Of a stretch of 64,000 nucleotides of DNA, positions 21,506 through 32,656 are shown piece after piece. Under the pieces are notes generated by a model. That model saw only the letters and a list, made by a program, of their open reading frames with translations, searched no databases and was not told where the DNA came from. Each line of letters begins with the position of its first letter. Position 1 is the first letter of the stretch. Position numbers and translations under genes: made by a program. Origin of the DNA: Lentinus brumalis (taxonomy: Eukaryota; Basidiomycota; Agaricomycetes; Polyporales; Polyporaceae); contig MARA01000002.1 in assembly GCA_001792895.1 (NCBI GenBank), forward strand, positions 248,001 to 312,000, read 5' to 3'.

Positions 21506-23208
21506 TCATACAGAGATCGTTTTGAAGATGTTGAAGCCGTCGTAAGCCGTGCTGATCACCGCACCAGGTATCTGAGGGTGCCAATGGATCTCCTTGACGT
21601 CCTTCTGGCCCTGGTGCACGAAGAGTAATTGAGGTGGAACCTCCCGGCCGCCCTCTGTCGCGTCCATCGCGCCTGTCTCCTCGTCATCCTGCTCTACTGC
21701 AAGGTCCCAAAGCGTCACCTGTTCATCCGCGCCGGAAGCGGCGAAGATAGAATCTTCCGTGGGATGCCATTCGATGGAAGTGATGGGTGCTCTGTGCCAG
21801 TTGTAGGCGGCGACAGGCGTCGGGTCTGGTGCGGATGTCCTGAAGAGGGCCGTCAGAGACACGTCATGTCAAGTGAGGACATGCTTACCCCTTCTTCTGT
21901 ACGTTGCGCAGGTCCCAGACCTTGATCCCCCCTTCGTCGCCACCGCTCAGCAGCAGGTACGTTGTTGCGCGGTTCCAGCTGATCACGTTCACGTCGCTCT
22001 CGTGCGCCTTCTCAATACCAGCGACGCTCTGCCGGCCCTTCATCCGGACGTCCCAGACCTGTACGCTCTGGTCCGCCGAGCACGATGCAAAGACCGTCGG
22101 CTCGGTGGGACTCCACTGCAGATCCTCAACGCTGGACGTGTGCGACGTGAACGGCTGGCCGAGGGTGTTAAACCCGGAGGCAGTTGTAGTCGTCAGATAG
22201 ATCTTCGAGTGGACATCACCAGTGAGCAGACGCAGACCGGACGGGTTCGCACCACCGGAGGATGCCCAGTCCATCGCGAAGCCTTCCGCTGAGTGCGAGT
22301 TGACGGTGAATGCGGGGGTGTGAGTGCGGGACTTGTCAATGGTGTAGCCAGGGACGTCGAGGGCCTCGATTAGTGGCCGGACATCCCATATGTGCACTTT
22401 CCCAGTCTCGGACCAGCTCGCGACGTAGTAGGGTTGCGATACGGGAGGGAGGGGAGAAGAGGCGGGAAGAGGTTGAGCACGAATGCGGTTCACGCCGCCC
22501 AGATGGGGAATAGAGCGGTGTTCGAGGAGAGGATCTTCATCTAGCGTGTCATCGTCATCGTTATCTTCATCGTCCGAGTCTACTTCGGACGTAAGTAGGG
22601 CGAAGGAGGCAGAATATCAGACATGTCCGCACCATTCTCCTTCTGCGTCTTCTGGAGCGAACTCATCTTGTACACAGATATTTCGTTATTTTTGGCGACG
22701 TCGGCTTGTGTTCCGGCGACGATATACGCTGTTGCGGGATACCGTTGCCTCTGGTCTCCGAGGTTGTCTCGGAGGACGTCGAACGAAAGACATGGCCAGT
22801 TCACGGACATGTTATGTCGCATAATGTACACCGAGTCATCGGGCTCTAGGATCTCGTCCTTTTCTAGTCGGTGCACGCCCGGTATGTAGGCTTCGGGCGC
22901 GGGAGGCTGCTCCTCGGACTCCTCGATCGCGGGAAGGACCTCATCGTCCACGTCCATACCTGCAAGCGGACGTGAATAAGCTTTGCAAAGTTGTTTCGGT
23001 CGATGTGCATACCGTCCTCAGCCTTTCCGGCCTCAGCATCCACGATTTCTTCGTCGCTCTCGTACTCATCCTCCCATCCGTCCTCGAATTCGCCCATCTC
23101 ATCGTCCACGACATGTGCCTTTGGCTTTGAATCCGACCGCGGTGTCTTGCGGGGCTCTCCCTGCGAGGTTGAGGACGCGTGAACCTCTGTGACCGATCGT
23201 TTCGACAT
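21506..23208 (-). CDS. rrb1: Glutamate-rich WD-repeat protein, Rrb1/GRWD1 (ribosomal protein L3 chaperone)
   Basis: Four exons: 23013-23208, 22633-22959, 21889-22579, 21506-21839; 515 residues. The start [10 protein letters not shown] was chosen because the longer upstream frame lacks similarity. Yeast Rrb1 binds newly made Rpl3 and escorts it to the pre-60S particle in the nucleolus. The N-terminus is acidic ([20 protein letters not shown]). Then come the family's [14 protein letters not shown] and [12 protein letters not shown]. The WD repeats are visible as [54 protein letters not shown] and [16 protein letters not shown]. The second intron (22580-22632, 53 nt) is easy to miss because its sequence has no stop at first; splicing gives the acidic [11 protein letters not shown] run. 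No frame break. Confidence 0.93.
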
Positions 23209-23815
23209 GTTCAAGCCGGGGAGTGCAGCTGGGTGCAAGCAGCTAGAAAGTACAAGAATTAACGGGCGCTTGATCAACCCGGCCAAAATTTGGGCAATCT
23301 ACGCGGACGGCGTCAGTGGCGTGTGGGAATCCCGAAAGAAGCGGGATCTTCGGCGGCTTGAACGACTTTGCCTGCGGCGTAGTGAAGGTGGCTGGTCCCG
23401 TGGGCCCCTCCTGCCCCTCTACGTCCTTCTGCCACCACACTCCAGAAGTGCATCGTACGCTTTAGAAGCACACAGCAGCTACAGCAGCCGCAATAATACT
23501 CCATACAGGATGCACAAGTCGTGGCAGCCCGCGCAAGGCCCTGCCCACAGCCAGCGGTTCGCGTTCTCTCCGAAGCCACGCGAACTTGCTGTCGGGAAAG
23601 CTGTCGTCACTTGATTGCATCCAGCGTACGTGGCAATTCCGAATGATTGGAAAGATGGGCATCCAGCCCCGACGGCGCGACCGCTGACGCGTCGATGATT
23701 ATTACCGGCATCCCGACTGGCTCCTCGCCCCTGGGACCCACGTATAAAGACCCCGCCTTCTGCTGCATCCCTCACGACCAGTTCCGCCTTCTGACGATCT
23801 CGAACCTTGCACAAC
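23209..23815. promoter_or_regulatory. Divergent upstream region Rrb1 / microsomal GST, with TATA box
   Basis: About 600 bp. TATAAA at 23743-23748, within CGTATAAAGA, lies about 70 bp before the GST start codon. No gene recognised in the rest. Confidence 0.5.
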
Positions 23816-24561
23816 ATGTCCTCTACCCTCATCGTCCTCCCCAAGGAGTGAGTTGCGTCCGCATCACGCCCAGTCATCCCACTGACGATACCTTACGCTT
23901 GTCTTCAGGTTTGCGTACCCGGTCGCTACGGCCGTCTCCTCGTTCTACCTGCTCCTCTGGCAGACTATCAAGGTCAGCCGTGCTCGCAGGGCCGCCAAGG
24001 TTGACTACCCGCAAGGTCAGTAGCGTCTACCTTGAAATGACGTCGCTCGTTGCTGATCCCTAAAACAGTATACGCCGACAAGGCGGAGGCGGCTGTTAAC
24101 AAGGACGCTTTTGTGTTCAACTGCACCCAGCGTGAGTATCATGTTGAATCAGACCCTGCGCTTTACTGACCGTGATTGCAACAATCCAGGGGCTCACCAA
24201 AACACCTTGGAGGTGCTCCCGGTTGTCCTCACCGGCACCCTCATCTCTGGGTTGAAGTACCCCATTGCAGCCGCTGCCTTGAGCGGTGCGTGGGTCCTCG
24301 CTCGGGTTGTATATACCATCGGTTATTCCACCGGCGACCCCAAGAAGGTGAGCATCCACAGTAATACCATCCTCTACGCCCCGACTGACACACTATCGCG
24401 CCGCATCCAGCGTAACATGTTCGGTGCTGGTGCCGTTGGCGGCCTCTCATTGGTTGGTAAGTGCTTCCACCACTGCCTTGCAGCTGTTTTCTGACTGCTG
24501 GCCCCTAGGTCTCATCGGCCTGTCTACCGCGAGTGTGGTCTCTCTCCTCAAGGCCCTATAA
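23816..24561 (+). CDS. Microsomal glutathione S-transferase, MAPEG family (MGST3 type)
   Basis: Six exons: 23816-23847, 23909-24015, 24069-24131, 24190-24347, 24411-24456, 24509-24561; 152 residues. The family consists of small integral membrane enzymes of the ER or outer mitochondrial membrane that conjugate or reduce with glutathione. The signature FNCTQRAHQNTLE is at about residues 62-74, split by intron 3. Four hydrophobic segments are seen: VATAVSSFYLLLWQTI, LPVVLTGTLISGL, AAALSGAWVLARVVYTIGY and AVGGLSLVGLIGLSTASVVS. Length and topology are normal. It is preceded by a TATA box 70 bp upstream. Confidence 0.93.
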
Positions 24562-24874
24562 AAGCACTGGACCCTCTCCGTACATCACTTATATGTATCA
24601 AACGTCTAATATAGAGTCTTGTTTGGTACTTGTAGCCCGTTTGACTCTGTGAGAACATTGCCTCGAACTGGTTCTCGACAATGATTGAGCATCCCGCCGC
24701 CTGTTGCCGACGCGCTGTATAGTTGATGGGCGTCTGCACGCCCCAACCTCCACCCTCACCATCAACCTGGACACAGTACTGTCCGCCGTTCTTGCCCTCA
24801 ACTATCGATGTGTATCTATCCTGCTCGACACGTAAACCACCCAGCACCTTACCGGTACCTTTAACGAGGTCGCA
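24562..24874. other. Intergenic gap
   Basis: About 310 bp between two plus-strand genes; nothing recognised. Confidence 0.4.
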
Positions 24875-26369
24875 ATGAACAATCTTTCAGAACGGCTCAC
24901 AATGTCTATCTCGCGCCCTTCCCTGCCTACCTCGTCCTCGGAATTCGCTTTGCCGTCGTCTCCTTCGGCCTCCCTGCCCCCATCCGCCTCGGATGACCTC
25001 AGCCCATTTTTGTTGCGGCTCAGACGGCCAAGTATGCTAGGACCACATGGAGCCACTGCACCACACGATAGCCGCCTCCACAGTCCTTTGGTGTCTTCCT
25101 TCACTCGGAGGCATAGCTCCGGTGGGATGGGTGAAGACTCGGAGAGCGACAGAGATAAGATGTCGACGGACAGCGACTCAGGCAACGCCACTCCTCTCCT
25201 GCCCGGACCGCAGATCGACTCGGAAAGCGACACGAGCATGAAGACTAGCCGTCCGCGCACGCCTCCGCGCATGGTCTCTGCCTCGAGCTCAAGTTCTGGC
25301 AATGAGGACGCAACGCCCGTGCGTGCACACCACCGCAAGTTGTCACATTCTGTGCGTTATTTCCTTCTCCCAACTCCCTCTCCCTTTCACTCCGTCATCT
25401 CTCCTGCAACCATGCTCATGCGTGTCCGCAAGCAGGTCCGAGTGCCGCGCATACTTGCTCTCGTGTCAGAGTCCCACACCCAAGAGAACGAGGTCAGGTC
25501 AGAAGCGCAGTTCCAGCGCATGCTCGCCTCGTTCAGCGACTCGCCCACAAATCCCCGCACGCCCCGCGGCGCGTCTGACCGTGGCCGCTACCCCGAAGAG
25601 GCGGGTCATGATGAGCCACAGCGCGAAGCGACGCCGAGCGATGACGAGGAGTTGGATGACTCCGTGCCCTTCGCCTATGCCGAATCTGCCGCCGCTACCA
25701 AGCCGGTTACTCCAGCGCAAAGTATCAACGGAGACGAGCTCTCTATGTTGGACAGCCCGCTCGGAGTAGCAATGGATGTGGACATGGTAAATGCTCCCAA
25801 CGCGTACCTCTTCCGCAAGCCCATCGCTCATGCTGGTCGCGAGCAGCCCTCTTCGGCGGTCTCCTCCCCAATCATTCCCTCATGGCGCTATACACCACCA
25901 CCAACCACCAGCGCGGTGAGGAGCAACAAACGGAAACGTATGTCTAGTCACATAATGCTCGTTTGTGCCTTGGGATGGAAAGCTGACTACTATTTCCGAT
26001 CCAGTCGAAGATCGCTACGACCCGTATCCCAGTGCGGCGAAGCGGCGCGCAGTGTCGCCATCCATCTCGCACCTGCGTGAGGCGTTCAATGGGCGTGGGG
26101 CTCCCCGTCTCTCTATGCCTATTCCTATTCCCATCCCCAGCGGCATCCACTCCGGATCGTCGTCACCTATTGTGCCAGGCTCCAGTTCATACTGGTCCGC
26201 GCGCCAGAGCTTTGGATCTGCATCCGCCAGTGTGCTCTCGAGCCCGACTCTTCGGGCACAGATTGGGCTGGCCAGCCCCGTGTTACGTCCTATGACCAGA
26301 GCCCGTCGAGAAGGAGAGCGCGAGGTCGACGGAGCTGAGGAAGGCGTGGGCGGACTGAGCATAGGATGA
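24875..26369 (+). CDS. Ser/Pro-rich conserved basidiomycete protein, function unknown
   Basis: Three exons: 24875-25351, 25436-25937, 26005-26369; 447 residues. The start at 24875 is the first ATG; a second at 24902 is possible. The sequence is largely low complexity, rich in Ser, Pro and acidic residues, with many SP/TP sites (for example TPVRAHH, SRPRTPPR), suggesting a phosphorylated, disordered regulator. A conserved-looking core crosses intron 1 (RKLSHSVRVPRILALVSES) and intron 2 (NKRKLEDRYDPYPSAAKRR, then AVSPSISHLREAF). The KRK...KRR group looks like a nuclear localisation signal. A short repeat PIPIPIP occurs near residue 350. I do not recognise a named family, and the function is not inferred. 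Confidence 0.72.
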
Positions 26370-26654
26370 TCATGGGTCTTTTCCGCTGTTCGTCTTCCCT
26401 TCATCGTCTCATGGAATACCGGAAATACCGTACGTAAGTCAATTCCGCTGCATCGTCTCTATCTTCGGCTTGTCGCACGCTTCCCTGCTCGCATGTGTAT
26501 ATTGAGGACACTTGTAACTGTACTTGTCGTTGCCGCAACTGTACATTGATTATTGCACGCTCACATCTCGTTTCCAGCATAGCTAGAGTACTGTACAGGT
26601 ATACACTGAAACTGTACGATTGTTGATATGAAATTATCTCTTACATTCCCTTCT

Positions 26655-27211
26655 TCAGCTTCCGCGATATGTGGTGTACGAGTATGGACTGATGAGCAGA
26701 GGTATGTGGTAGTGTTCTGTCGGAGTCGGGACCTCGAAGGTAATCTGGAAGCAGCATATGAGCAAATGAGGTCGGTTCTAGTGGAGTACAAGACGTCGAA
26801 CCTCGACCCATGGGTAAAAGCACTTCCGCCCGACGCTCTCGAAGTAGTCCTTCGTCTTGAAGACGACTTTGTAGAGTTTGCCGGCCTGCAACTTGATCAG
26901 ATCTTCTCTCTTCTGCCCCGGCTCAGCCTCTGGGTAGAGCTGCATACAGCGACCGTCATAATCGGTCACCCTAGAATCGCATATCAGCGCCTTGTCGTCA
27001 TCAGCCACGGCAATGAGAACAAACCCGTCCGCCAGCACAGTGTAGCCCGCGGTAGGATCCTCGGTCGACCGCAGCTCTTGCAGCTGGACGGGAACTCCGG
27101 CGGCGGGCTTCCCGATGGAGGAGTCAAGGACTGTGGCAGCATTGTCTGTGGTCGCCGAGCATAACCTCGCTATATGCACGCACCGTGGCATGTTACTGGA
27201 GACTTGGACAT
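26655..27211 (-). CDS. 5-hydroxyisourate hydrolase (transthyretin-like)
   Basis: Three exons: 27184-27211, 26802-27130, 26655-26744; 148 residues. The enzyme hydrolyses 5-hydroxyisourate to OHCU in the uric acid to allantoin pathway. The N-terminus MSKSPVTCHVLDSSIGKPA carries the family His (after splicing), PAAGVPVQLQEL follows, then TDYDGRCMQLYPE, and KTKDYFESVGRKCFYPWVEI. The C-terminus is the diagnostic tetrapeptide YRGS. No peroxisomal PTS1 is present. Slightly longer than the usual 110-140 residues because of extra sequence around the DGF-VLIAVADDDKALI segment. Divergent from the TBC gene, starts about 220 bp apart. Confidence 0.93.
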
Positions 27212-27433
27212 GTTCGCCGGTCGTTGAGGGCGTCGTGCCCGCTGTGGATGGCGTTGAGGAGAGCCCCGGACGCGTCGCGTCCCATTCATGTCGATCGGGG
27301 GCGGGCCGAGATCTCCGGAGCGCGTCCTGAGCTTAATTATAGTAAGTAGCGCAGTTGCACAGTCTCCGCGCTCGACGACCTACAGAGCAACGTCTTCTCC
27401 AGCTTCCCAGACTTCGCGCTCTCTGTGCTTGCT

Positions 27434-29794
27434 ATGGACCACCACTCGGACGATGATGAGCCCGGCGCGCACCACATCGACGCGGTCACAAGGCATGTCC
27501 CCGCCGGATTCTCGTTCAACGATGATGCCTTCGAGGAGACCGAGGACTTGGATGTCCCAGAGTTCTCCCCAGCTGCAATCCGGGAGGAGCTCGCAAAGAA
27601 CATGCACAGCACGCCAGGCGCGGACGGCTGGAACCATGGCGGGACGGTCGTGAACATGGACGACGTTGTCGCGAAGATCGGGTACTCAGTGGACCCAGAT
27701 GCCTCCGTCTCCACATTCGACATCGACGCAGGTCATGACTCTCCTCCTTCGTCACCTCTTCGGACGCCGCCCTTGACGCGTCACGACTCGCAAGCGTCGT
27801 CACATCAGGACTCATTGTACGAAGTGCCACTTTCTTCCGAGTTCTCCCAGGTCTCCCTGTCCGACGACCCCAGGACCCCTTCCTCTCCTCCCCACCAGCA
27901 TGATGAACCCGAAGAGACTCAGGCGGAGTATCCGGCGGTGCAGATTGACTTGTCTGCGCCGAAGGTTGTAGCGAGGGAGGTTCACTTAGGGTCCTATTCC
28001 CTTGATGAACCACGCTCCTCCGGAGAAGCGCGTCCCTCAGCTGAGCACGATCCAATGCCACACCCGCAGTACGCCGCATCGCACGAGGATTTCCGCACCA
28101 AGGGCCCGCCTTCACCACTCAACTTCCCATCCCATGGAGTCGCCGCCTCGACCTCCGCTCTTCCTCTTCCATCCTCTTCGTCGCTCCCGACTCCCACTAC
28201 TGCGCAGTTGACCGAGCCCCCGACCCCCACAGCGAGACACCGTCCCTCGAAGTCTGTTGGCCCGAGCATGCTCGATAAGGTCATCAGCAAGACGCGACCG
28301 ACATGGCTCCCTCCAAAGCCGCGTGCCGAGGACCAGAAACACCTGCACGATTGGGAGGAGATGATGAAGCGCAGCAGGGCAGCCGGTGAGTGCACTCGGT
28401 CTACAGGCCGTCTCCACCTCACAAATGAACGTTCATTAACGTAGTCTATGATCATTCGCCGGTCGCCGCCTCCATCACCGCACATTCGCCGGGTATATGC
28501 GTTCGAATAAAGAGGAAAAGCGAAGGCAAGCGCTTCAGGAACGACGGGCAGCGCGAGAACGGCGCATTGAGGAGTCAATTGGCATCTGGGAGCGGGAGAT
28601 CGTCCCCGACTGGACCGTCGTGCACCGAGATCCCCGACTGCGCAGGTTGTGGTGGCAAGGCATCCCGACGAAGCTACGAGCTCCGATGTGGCAAGCTGCA
28701 ATCGGAAACCCTCTCGCGTTGAGCAAAGGTATGGTTAGAGGAGCTCTTCGCGCACAGAGGGCTCACAGCCTACCAGATTCCTTCAAAACCTGCCTATCAA
28801 GAGCGAAGAGAGCGTTGGCATCAGGTTCGTTTCCAACAACCGTCCTCGGTATGCTTGAGGACGACATTGCCACGACGCTTCCATCAATACACCTCTTCAC
28901 GCCCGAAAAGGGCCCGCTATACCAGGATTTGAAGGACATACTATGCGCTTGGGTGGTCGCGCGCTCGGACGAGGGCCTGGGATACGTCCTTGGAGTCGCC
29001 AAGATCGCAGCCATGATTCTGCTCAACATGCCATCACAGCAAGGATTTATCGTCCTGCGGAACTTGCTGGAACGACATTGTTTGCGGTCATTCTACGGTG
29101 GCATGTCCTCGAAGGACGACGTGAGTGAAGCCCCTCTATGCATGTTCTTGGCGTTGACGAGCGGATTCTAGGTTGAGGCTTACTACAGGTATCTTCACTG
29201 ATCTAGTGAGCTATACATCCGCTGACTGTAAGCAGGATCTTCGACACGTTGCTTGCTGATGGCATGCCGAAGAGTGCGTACATGATATCCGCAGCGCGCC
29301 CTTGCCGAGGCCTCTCTAATCTCTCTATGCTGTAGTTTACTTCAACTTCAAACAGCACCAAGTATCGCCGTCGGCATACTTACCCGACTGGCTGGTCCCT
29401 CTCTTCTTAGACCACCTACCGTTCGAGGCGTGCGCGCGGGTATGGGACGTAATTTTCCTCGAGGGAGATGCTTTCCTTTACCGCGCCGCGCTGGGAATAC
29501 TTGGTGTCCTGGAGCCACGGTTGTTCTTCCCGGACAAAAAGGAGTTGCTGGAGCTCTTGAGGTTAGTGACCTCTTGTGGGCTTCCCTGAACCGCGCTGAC
29601 GAAGGGCTTGTAGGGGCGAGAACAAGGCCGCTTTGGAAGTTGCCAAGCGCGAGGGTCGACAGCTCGACAACGGCAAGTACGAGATGTACGGTGTCGATGA
29701 GGAGAACCTCTGGGAGCGCATCGACAGCATGAACGAGTGGTGGAGAGAGAGCACATGGAAGAGGCTGATTCAAAGAGAACTTCCGGATTTGTAA
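27434..29794 (+). CDS. TBC-domain protein (Rab-GAP fold) with altered catalytic motifs
   Basis: Seven exons: 27434-28385, 28513-28728, 28777-29120, 29172-29188 (17 nt), 29236-29273, 29336-29561, 29614-29794; 657 residues. The start at 27434 (MDHHSDDDEPG) is the first secure Met; the frame is open further upstream, so an extra 5' exon is possible. The first half is Ser/Pro-rich and disordered. The TBC domain begins at LWWQGIPTKLRAPMWQAAIG and runs through VEAYYRIFDTLLADGMP, YLPDWLVPLFLDHLPFEACA and VWDVIFLEGDAFLYRAALG. Active Rab-GAPs carry an Arg finger (IxxDxxR) and a Gln finger (YxQ); here the matching segments read LEDDIATTLPS and GYVLGV, so both finger residues are absent. It is probably a Rab-binding scaffold rather than a GAP, unless the alignment is shifted. 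Confidence 0.88.
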
Positions 29795-30599
29795 CAGGGA
29801 TACTCATTCACGCATTTCGCAGATCACGCATGTTCCACACCACAATCAGGACTTCGTCTCTGGGATTAGTCGTTGACCGTTTGTACTAATATTATTGCAC
29901 TATCGACGTCTTTGATCTCTTCCTTGACACTGACAGTGCCCGCAGACGGCGATTCTTGGTAAGTACATCTGTCGACTCTGGCCTGGATGATTGAACCTTG
30001 ACCTGCCTCACTCTACCCCGCATTGAAGACGGCACAGTGATAATGAAAGAATATGGCGAGATTTCTCGGAGACCTGTCGCTGATCCGGCATTGGGTAGAC
30101 TTCGTCCAGCCTCTGCGAACCCTCGCGGCCCAGGCTCGCGAGACATACGGCTGCACAGCTTGTTTGAGCTTGTGGGCGGCGGCGGCGGCGGTTCTAGAGG
30201 TGCCGTTTTGGGCCAGAACGTCTATCGACCGCCACGTGACCGTGACTGGGCCCCCGCGATCGCCGAGACCCTTCCTGCGCGCGCAGGTTGTCTCTCCTAA
30301 CCAGATATCCTGTGCCGCTACCATTCCACAGCGAGTCCATCGCGGGCTCGGAGGTACTAGGTGGGTCGATGTGTTCCGACTCGCACCGGCATCCATCCGA
30401 TGCACAAGGCTCAGAGTCCAGCGAGGGCTGGTATATAAGGTAGGGCATCTGGCCTCCAAGGGACCCCATCAACCAGAACACCTCTGTTGATTACCCACCA
30501 CTCATCTCATCTCATATTCGCGAGCACCCCTCCGCTCAAACACACTCCACTCTATCACCCACTCTATCACACCCCCTCTCAAACAAACCACCGCTCGCA
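29795..30599. promoter_or_regulatory. Intergenic region with TATA box and CT/CA-rich leader
   Basis: About 800 bp. TATATAA is at 30432-30438, about 165 bp before the ATG at 30600. The stretch 30485-30599 is pyrimidine- and CA-rich, with short repeated ctctatcac units, typical of a fungal 5' leader. The left part is without recognisable content. Confidence 0.5.
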
Positions 30600-30822
30600 A
30601 TGGCCCTCCCCGCTCTCGTCGTTTCTCGTGCTCCGGTAAGTCTGGTGCCACACTCTTGCAGCGTGCACAGTACTCACCAACAACGTCTATCAGTCATTGC
30701 TTCTCTTCACCACGCTCGAGGCGGGTCTCGCATACTTCGTCTATACCCAATGGCAGAAGCCAAGGTTCTCCTATTCCTCCCTCGTCTATCAGCCCGTTCT
30801 TACCTGGCATTCTCTCGTGTAG
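30600..30822 (+). CDS. Possible small membrane-associated protein, 54 residues
   Basis: An ATG in good context (CTCGCAATGG) is followed by a 36-nt exon (30600-30635), a GT-AG intron (30636-30693) and a 129-nt exon (30694-30822). The spliced frame reads MALPALVVSRAP joined to SLLLFTTLEAGLAYFVYTQW, then WHSLV and a stop. One hydrophobic segment could span a membrane. The upstream TATA box and leader favour transcription. No family is recognised, and a longer or non-coding transcript is equally possible. Confidence 0.4.
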
Positions 30823-31234
30823 CCTTATCCAAGGCCCCCTTCCCTCAGCGATACCCAAGGGCTACATCGGCCGTGCCCGCTATGGTCGGCACGACGCCCA
30901 GCCGGTCCATATCGCCGAGACCCTCAATCTCCGCAGCCACGCCCACTAGGGTACCGGTGCAGTGGGTTGGCGACTTCTCGCTCATCGTGCCCGTGCTCAG
31001 CGACGGCATAATCTGGGACTAGGAGGCTGGTAGCGGGAGTTGGAGGCAGCGGGGGCGGCGCGCTAGCACACGACACAGGCCGCCGCTCATGCACACGCCA
31101 AGTACACATCATCTAATCGCCGTCGGAGAAGGAGAACGGGTGTACGATATGGGGAGTCGCGCTCACATGGACTGGATCTCATTATCTCTTGTACAAAGCA
31201 TAACTATGTATCATTATTCCGCAGCGCAACGCAA
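30823..31234. other. Convergent 3' gap
   Basis: About 410 bp; no gene recognised. Confidence 0.4.
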
Positions 31235-32419
31235 TTAACTCGCATCTACCTCTTTGCCTGAGCCTGAACCTTCGTCGTCGTCTTCCATATTCTCTTTCCA
31301 GAGGGCATAAAGCCTCCGACGGTTCGCATCGCGCGTGTCCGGCTCGCTCGCGGTGTCGAACATCTGCTTGAGGAGCGTTTTCCGGAGTGTCGCCGTACTG
31401 ACGGCGCCTTCGTCTTTTGGATTTGAGCTGCATGCGTTGGATACGAGGTTGGGGAACGTTGATGACGACAGGCGAGGACGTTTGCGGGATGGCTCGTCGG
31501 AATCTTGTCGGGGTGCGAAGGCAGTGAGTAGCGGGTCGAACAGCGCAGATTGTATACGTTGGTATGTGACGGTGGTGGGCGTGCGGGATGCGAGGGAGAA
31601 GAATGGCGAGAGAAGAGTGGAGAGAGGGGCGGGGAGCGGGGACTCTACCGGCGGAGATCCGAGAGCTTTGTCCAGCTCTTCTAGGTAGATGTCGGAGAGG
31701 TGATATGCGAGACTTGTGGGCACGCGGAGATCATCAGGACTAGCATGCGATGAGTCAAAGTACTCCGTGCCGGTATGAATGGGAGGTACGCACCACAATG
31801 GTCCTCCCCGGTCGGTCAAAATGGAGTTGTATTCTCTGCACGCCTCGGCATCCCAGCCTGACCGGATGAGAAGGCGGAATGATGCGTTCACGAAGCGACG
31901 GATGAGCATGTAGTACTTGTCGATGCTATGGCAAACTCAGCGTTTCCGAATGAGTGGCGCAGAGTAAGGAACATACCGTAGTCGATCAATGGTGTTCCAC
32001 TCCCTCACGGTTGACTCCCAGAAGCCACGCAAGAATGCTAAAGATACAGCAGTGCTCGAGATAGCAAGGAGGATGTCCGCAATCTCAGTTGCGAGGGCTT
32101 GTTGCACAAGAGGTTTGTCTGACATCCAGTAACCTGGCAAGCATGCCGTTCAGACCAGAAGGTCTGCAGAGAGTCGAAGTGGGACGCACAATAGAACACG
32201 CCCTTCCATAGTTTCGCCATCTCGGTCTTGGGCAACGCTTCTCGCGAAGGGTCAGAAAGGAAAGCAGCAAGGCTCTTGATGGCCTTATCCCTCGTCTTCT
32301 TGTCTTGACACGCGTGAGCCACGGTGGACATCTCAGTGCCTGGAATTCAAAGACGTACCGGTGGACGCGAGGTATTTGCCCATGGGAGGGCCGCTGGTTG
32401 ACGCAGTATCGGATGCCAT
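31235..32419 (-). CDS. rrp1: Ribosomal RNA processing protein 1 (Rrp1/Nop52)
   Basis: Five exons: 32359-32419, 32190-32303, 31977-32133, 31794-31925, 31235-31739; 322 residues. Rrp1 is a nucleolar factor for 27S pre-rRNA processing in 60S biogenesis. The N-terminus MASDTASTSGPPMGKYLAST joins TDKKTRDKAIKSLAAFL after splicing. YWMSDKPLVQQALA and FWESTVREWNTIDRLRIDKY are the family's most conserved parts, followed by LIRRFVNASFRLL and PDDLRVPTSLAYHLSDIYLE. The C-terminus has a nuclear-type SRKRPRLSS and an acidic tail. The start 32419 is chosen because it gives a compact N-terminus aligned to the family; an upstream ATG in another frame is not used. Shares a short divergent region with GCP4. Confidence 0.9.
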
Positions 32420-32656
32420 AACTACTGAGCTCACAAAGCCTCAGACACAGATAGACACGAGGATCAGGGCAGCAGGAAGAGAAGAGACACAGGACGAGGG
32501 CAGCAGGCAGCCCACGCACAGAAAGTTTTTCCGGTTTGGTCGGAGGCGCGTCGAGGATCTCGATCACACGCGTCGCGTCCAACTTGGCACAGCGCGCCCT
32601 CCCTCACCCTTAACCACTGCCAGCTCTCATCCTGTTGACTAGCGCAACCGGCCGCG
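32420..32656. promoter_or_regulatory. Divergent promoter Rrp1 / GCP4
   Basis: Only 237 bp between the two start codons, so the promoter is probably shared. No canonical element noted. Confidence 0.4.

Noticed and set aside
22580..22632. Apparent frame break in Rrb1 after residues KENGADMS
   Set aside because: A 53-nt GT-AG intron (GTGCGG...AAGTAG) restores the acidic run in frame and makes the exon sum 1548. No missing base is needed.
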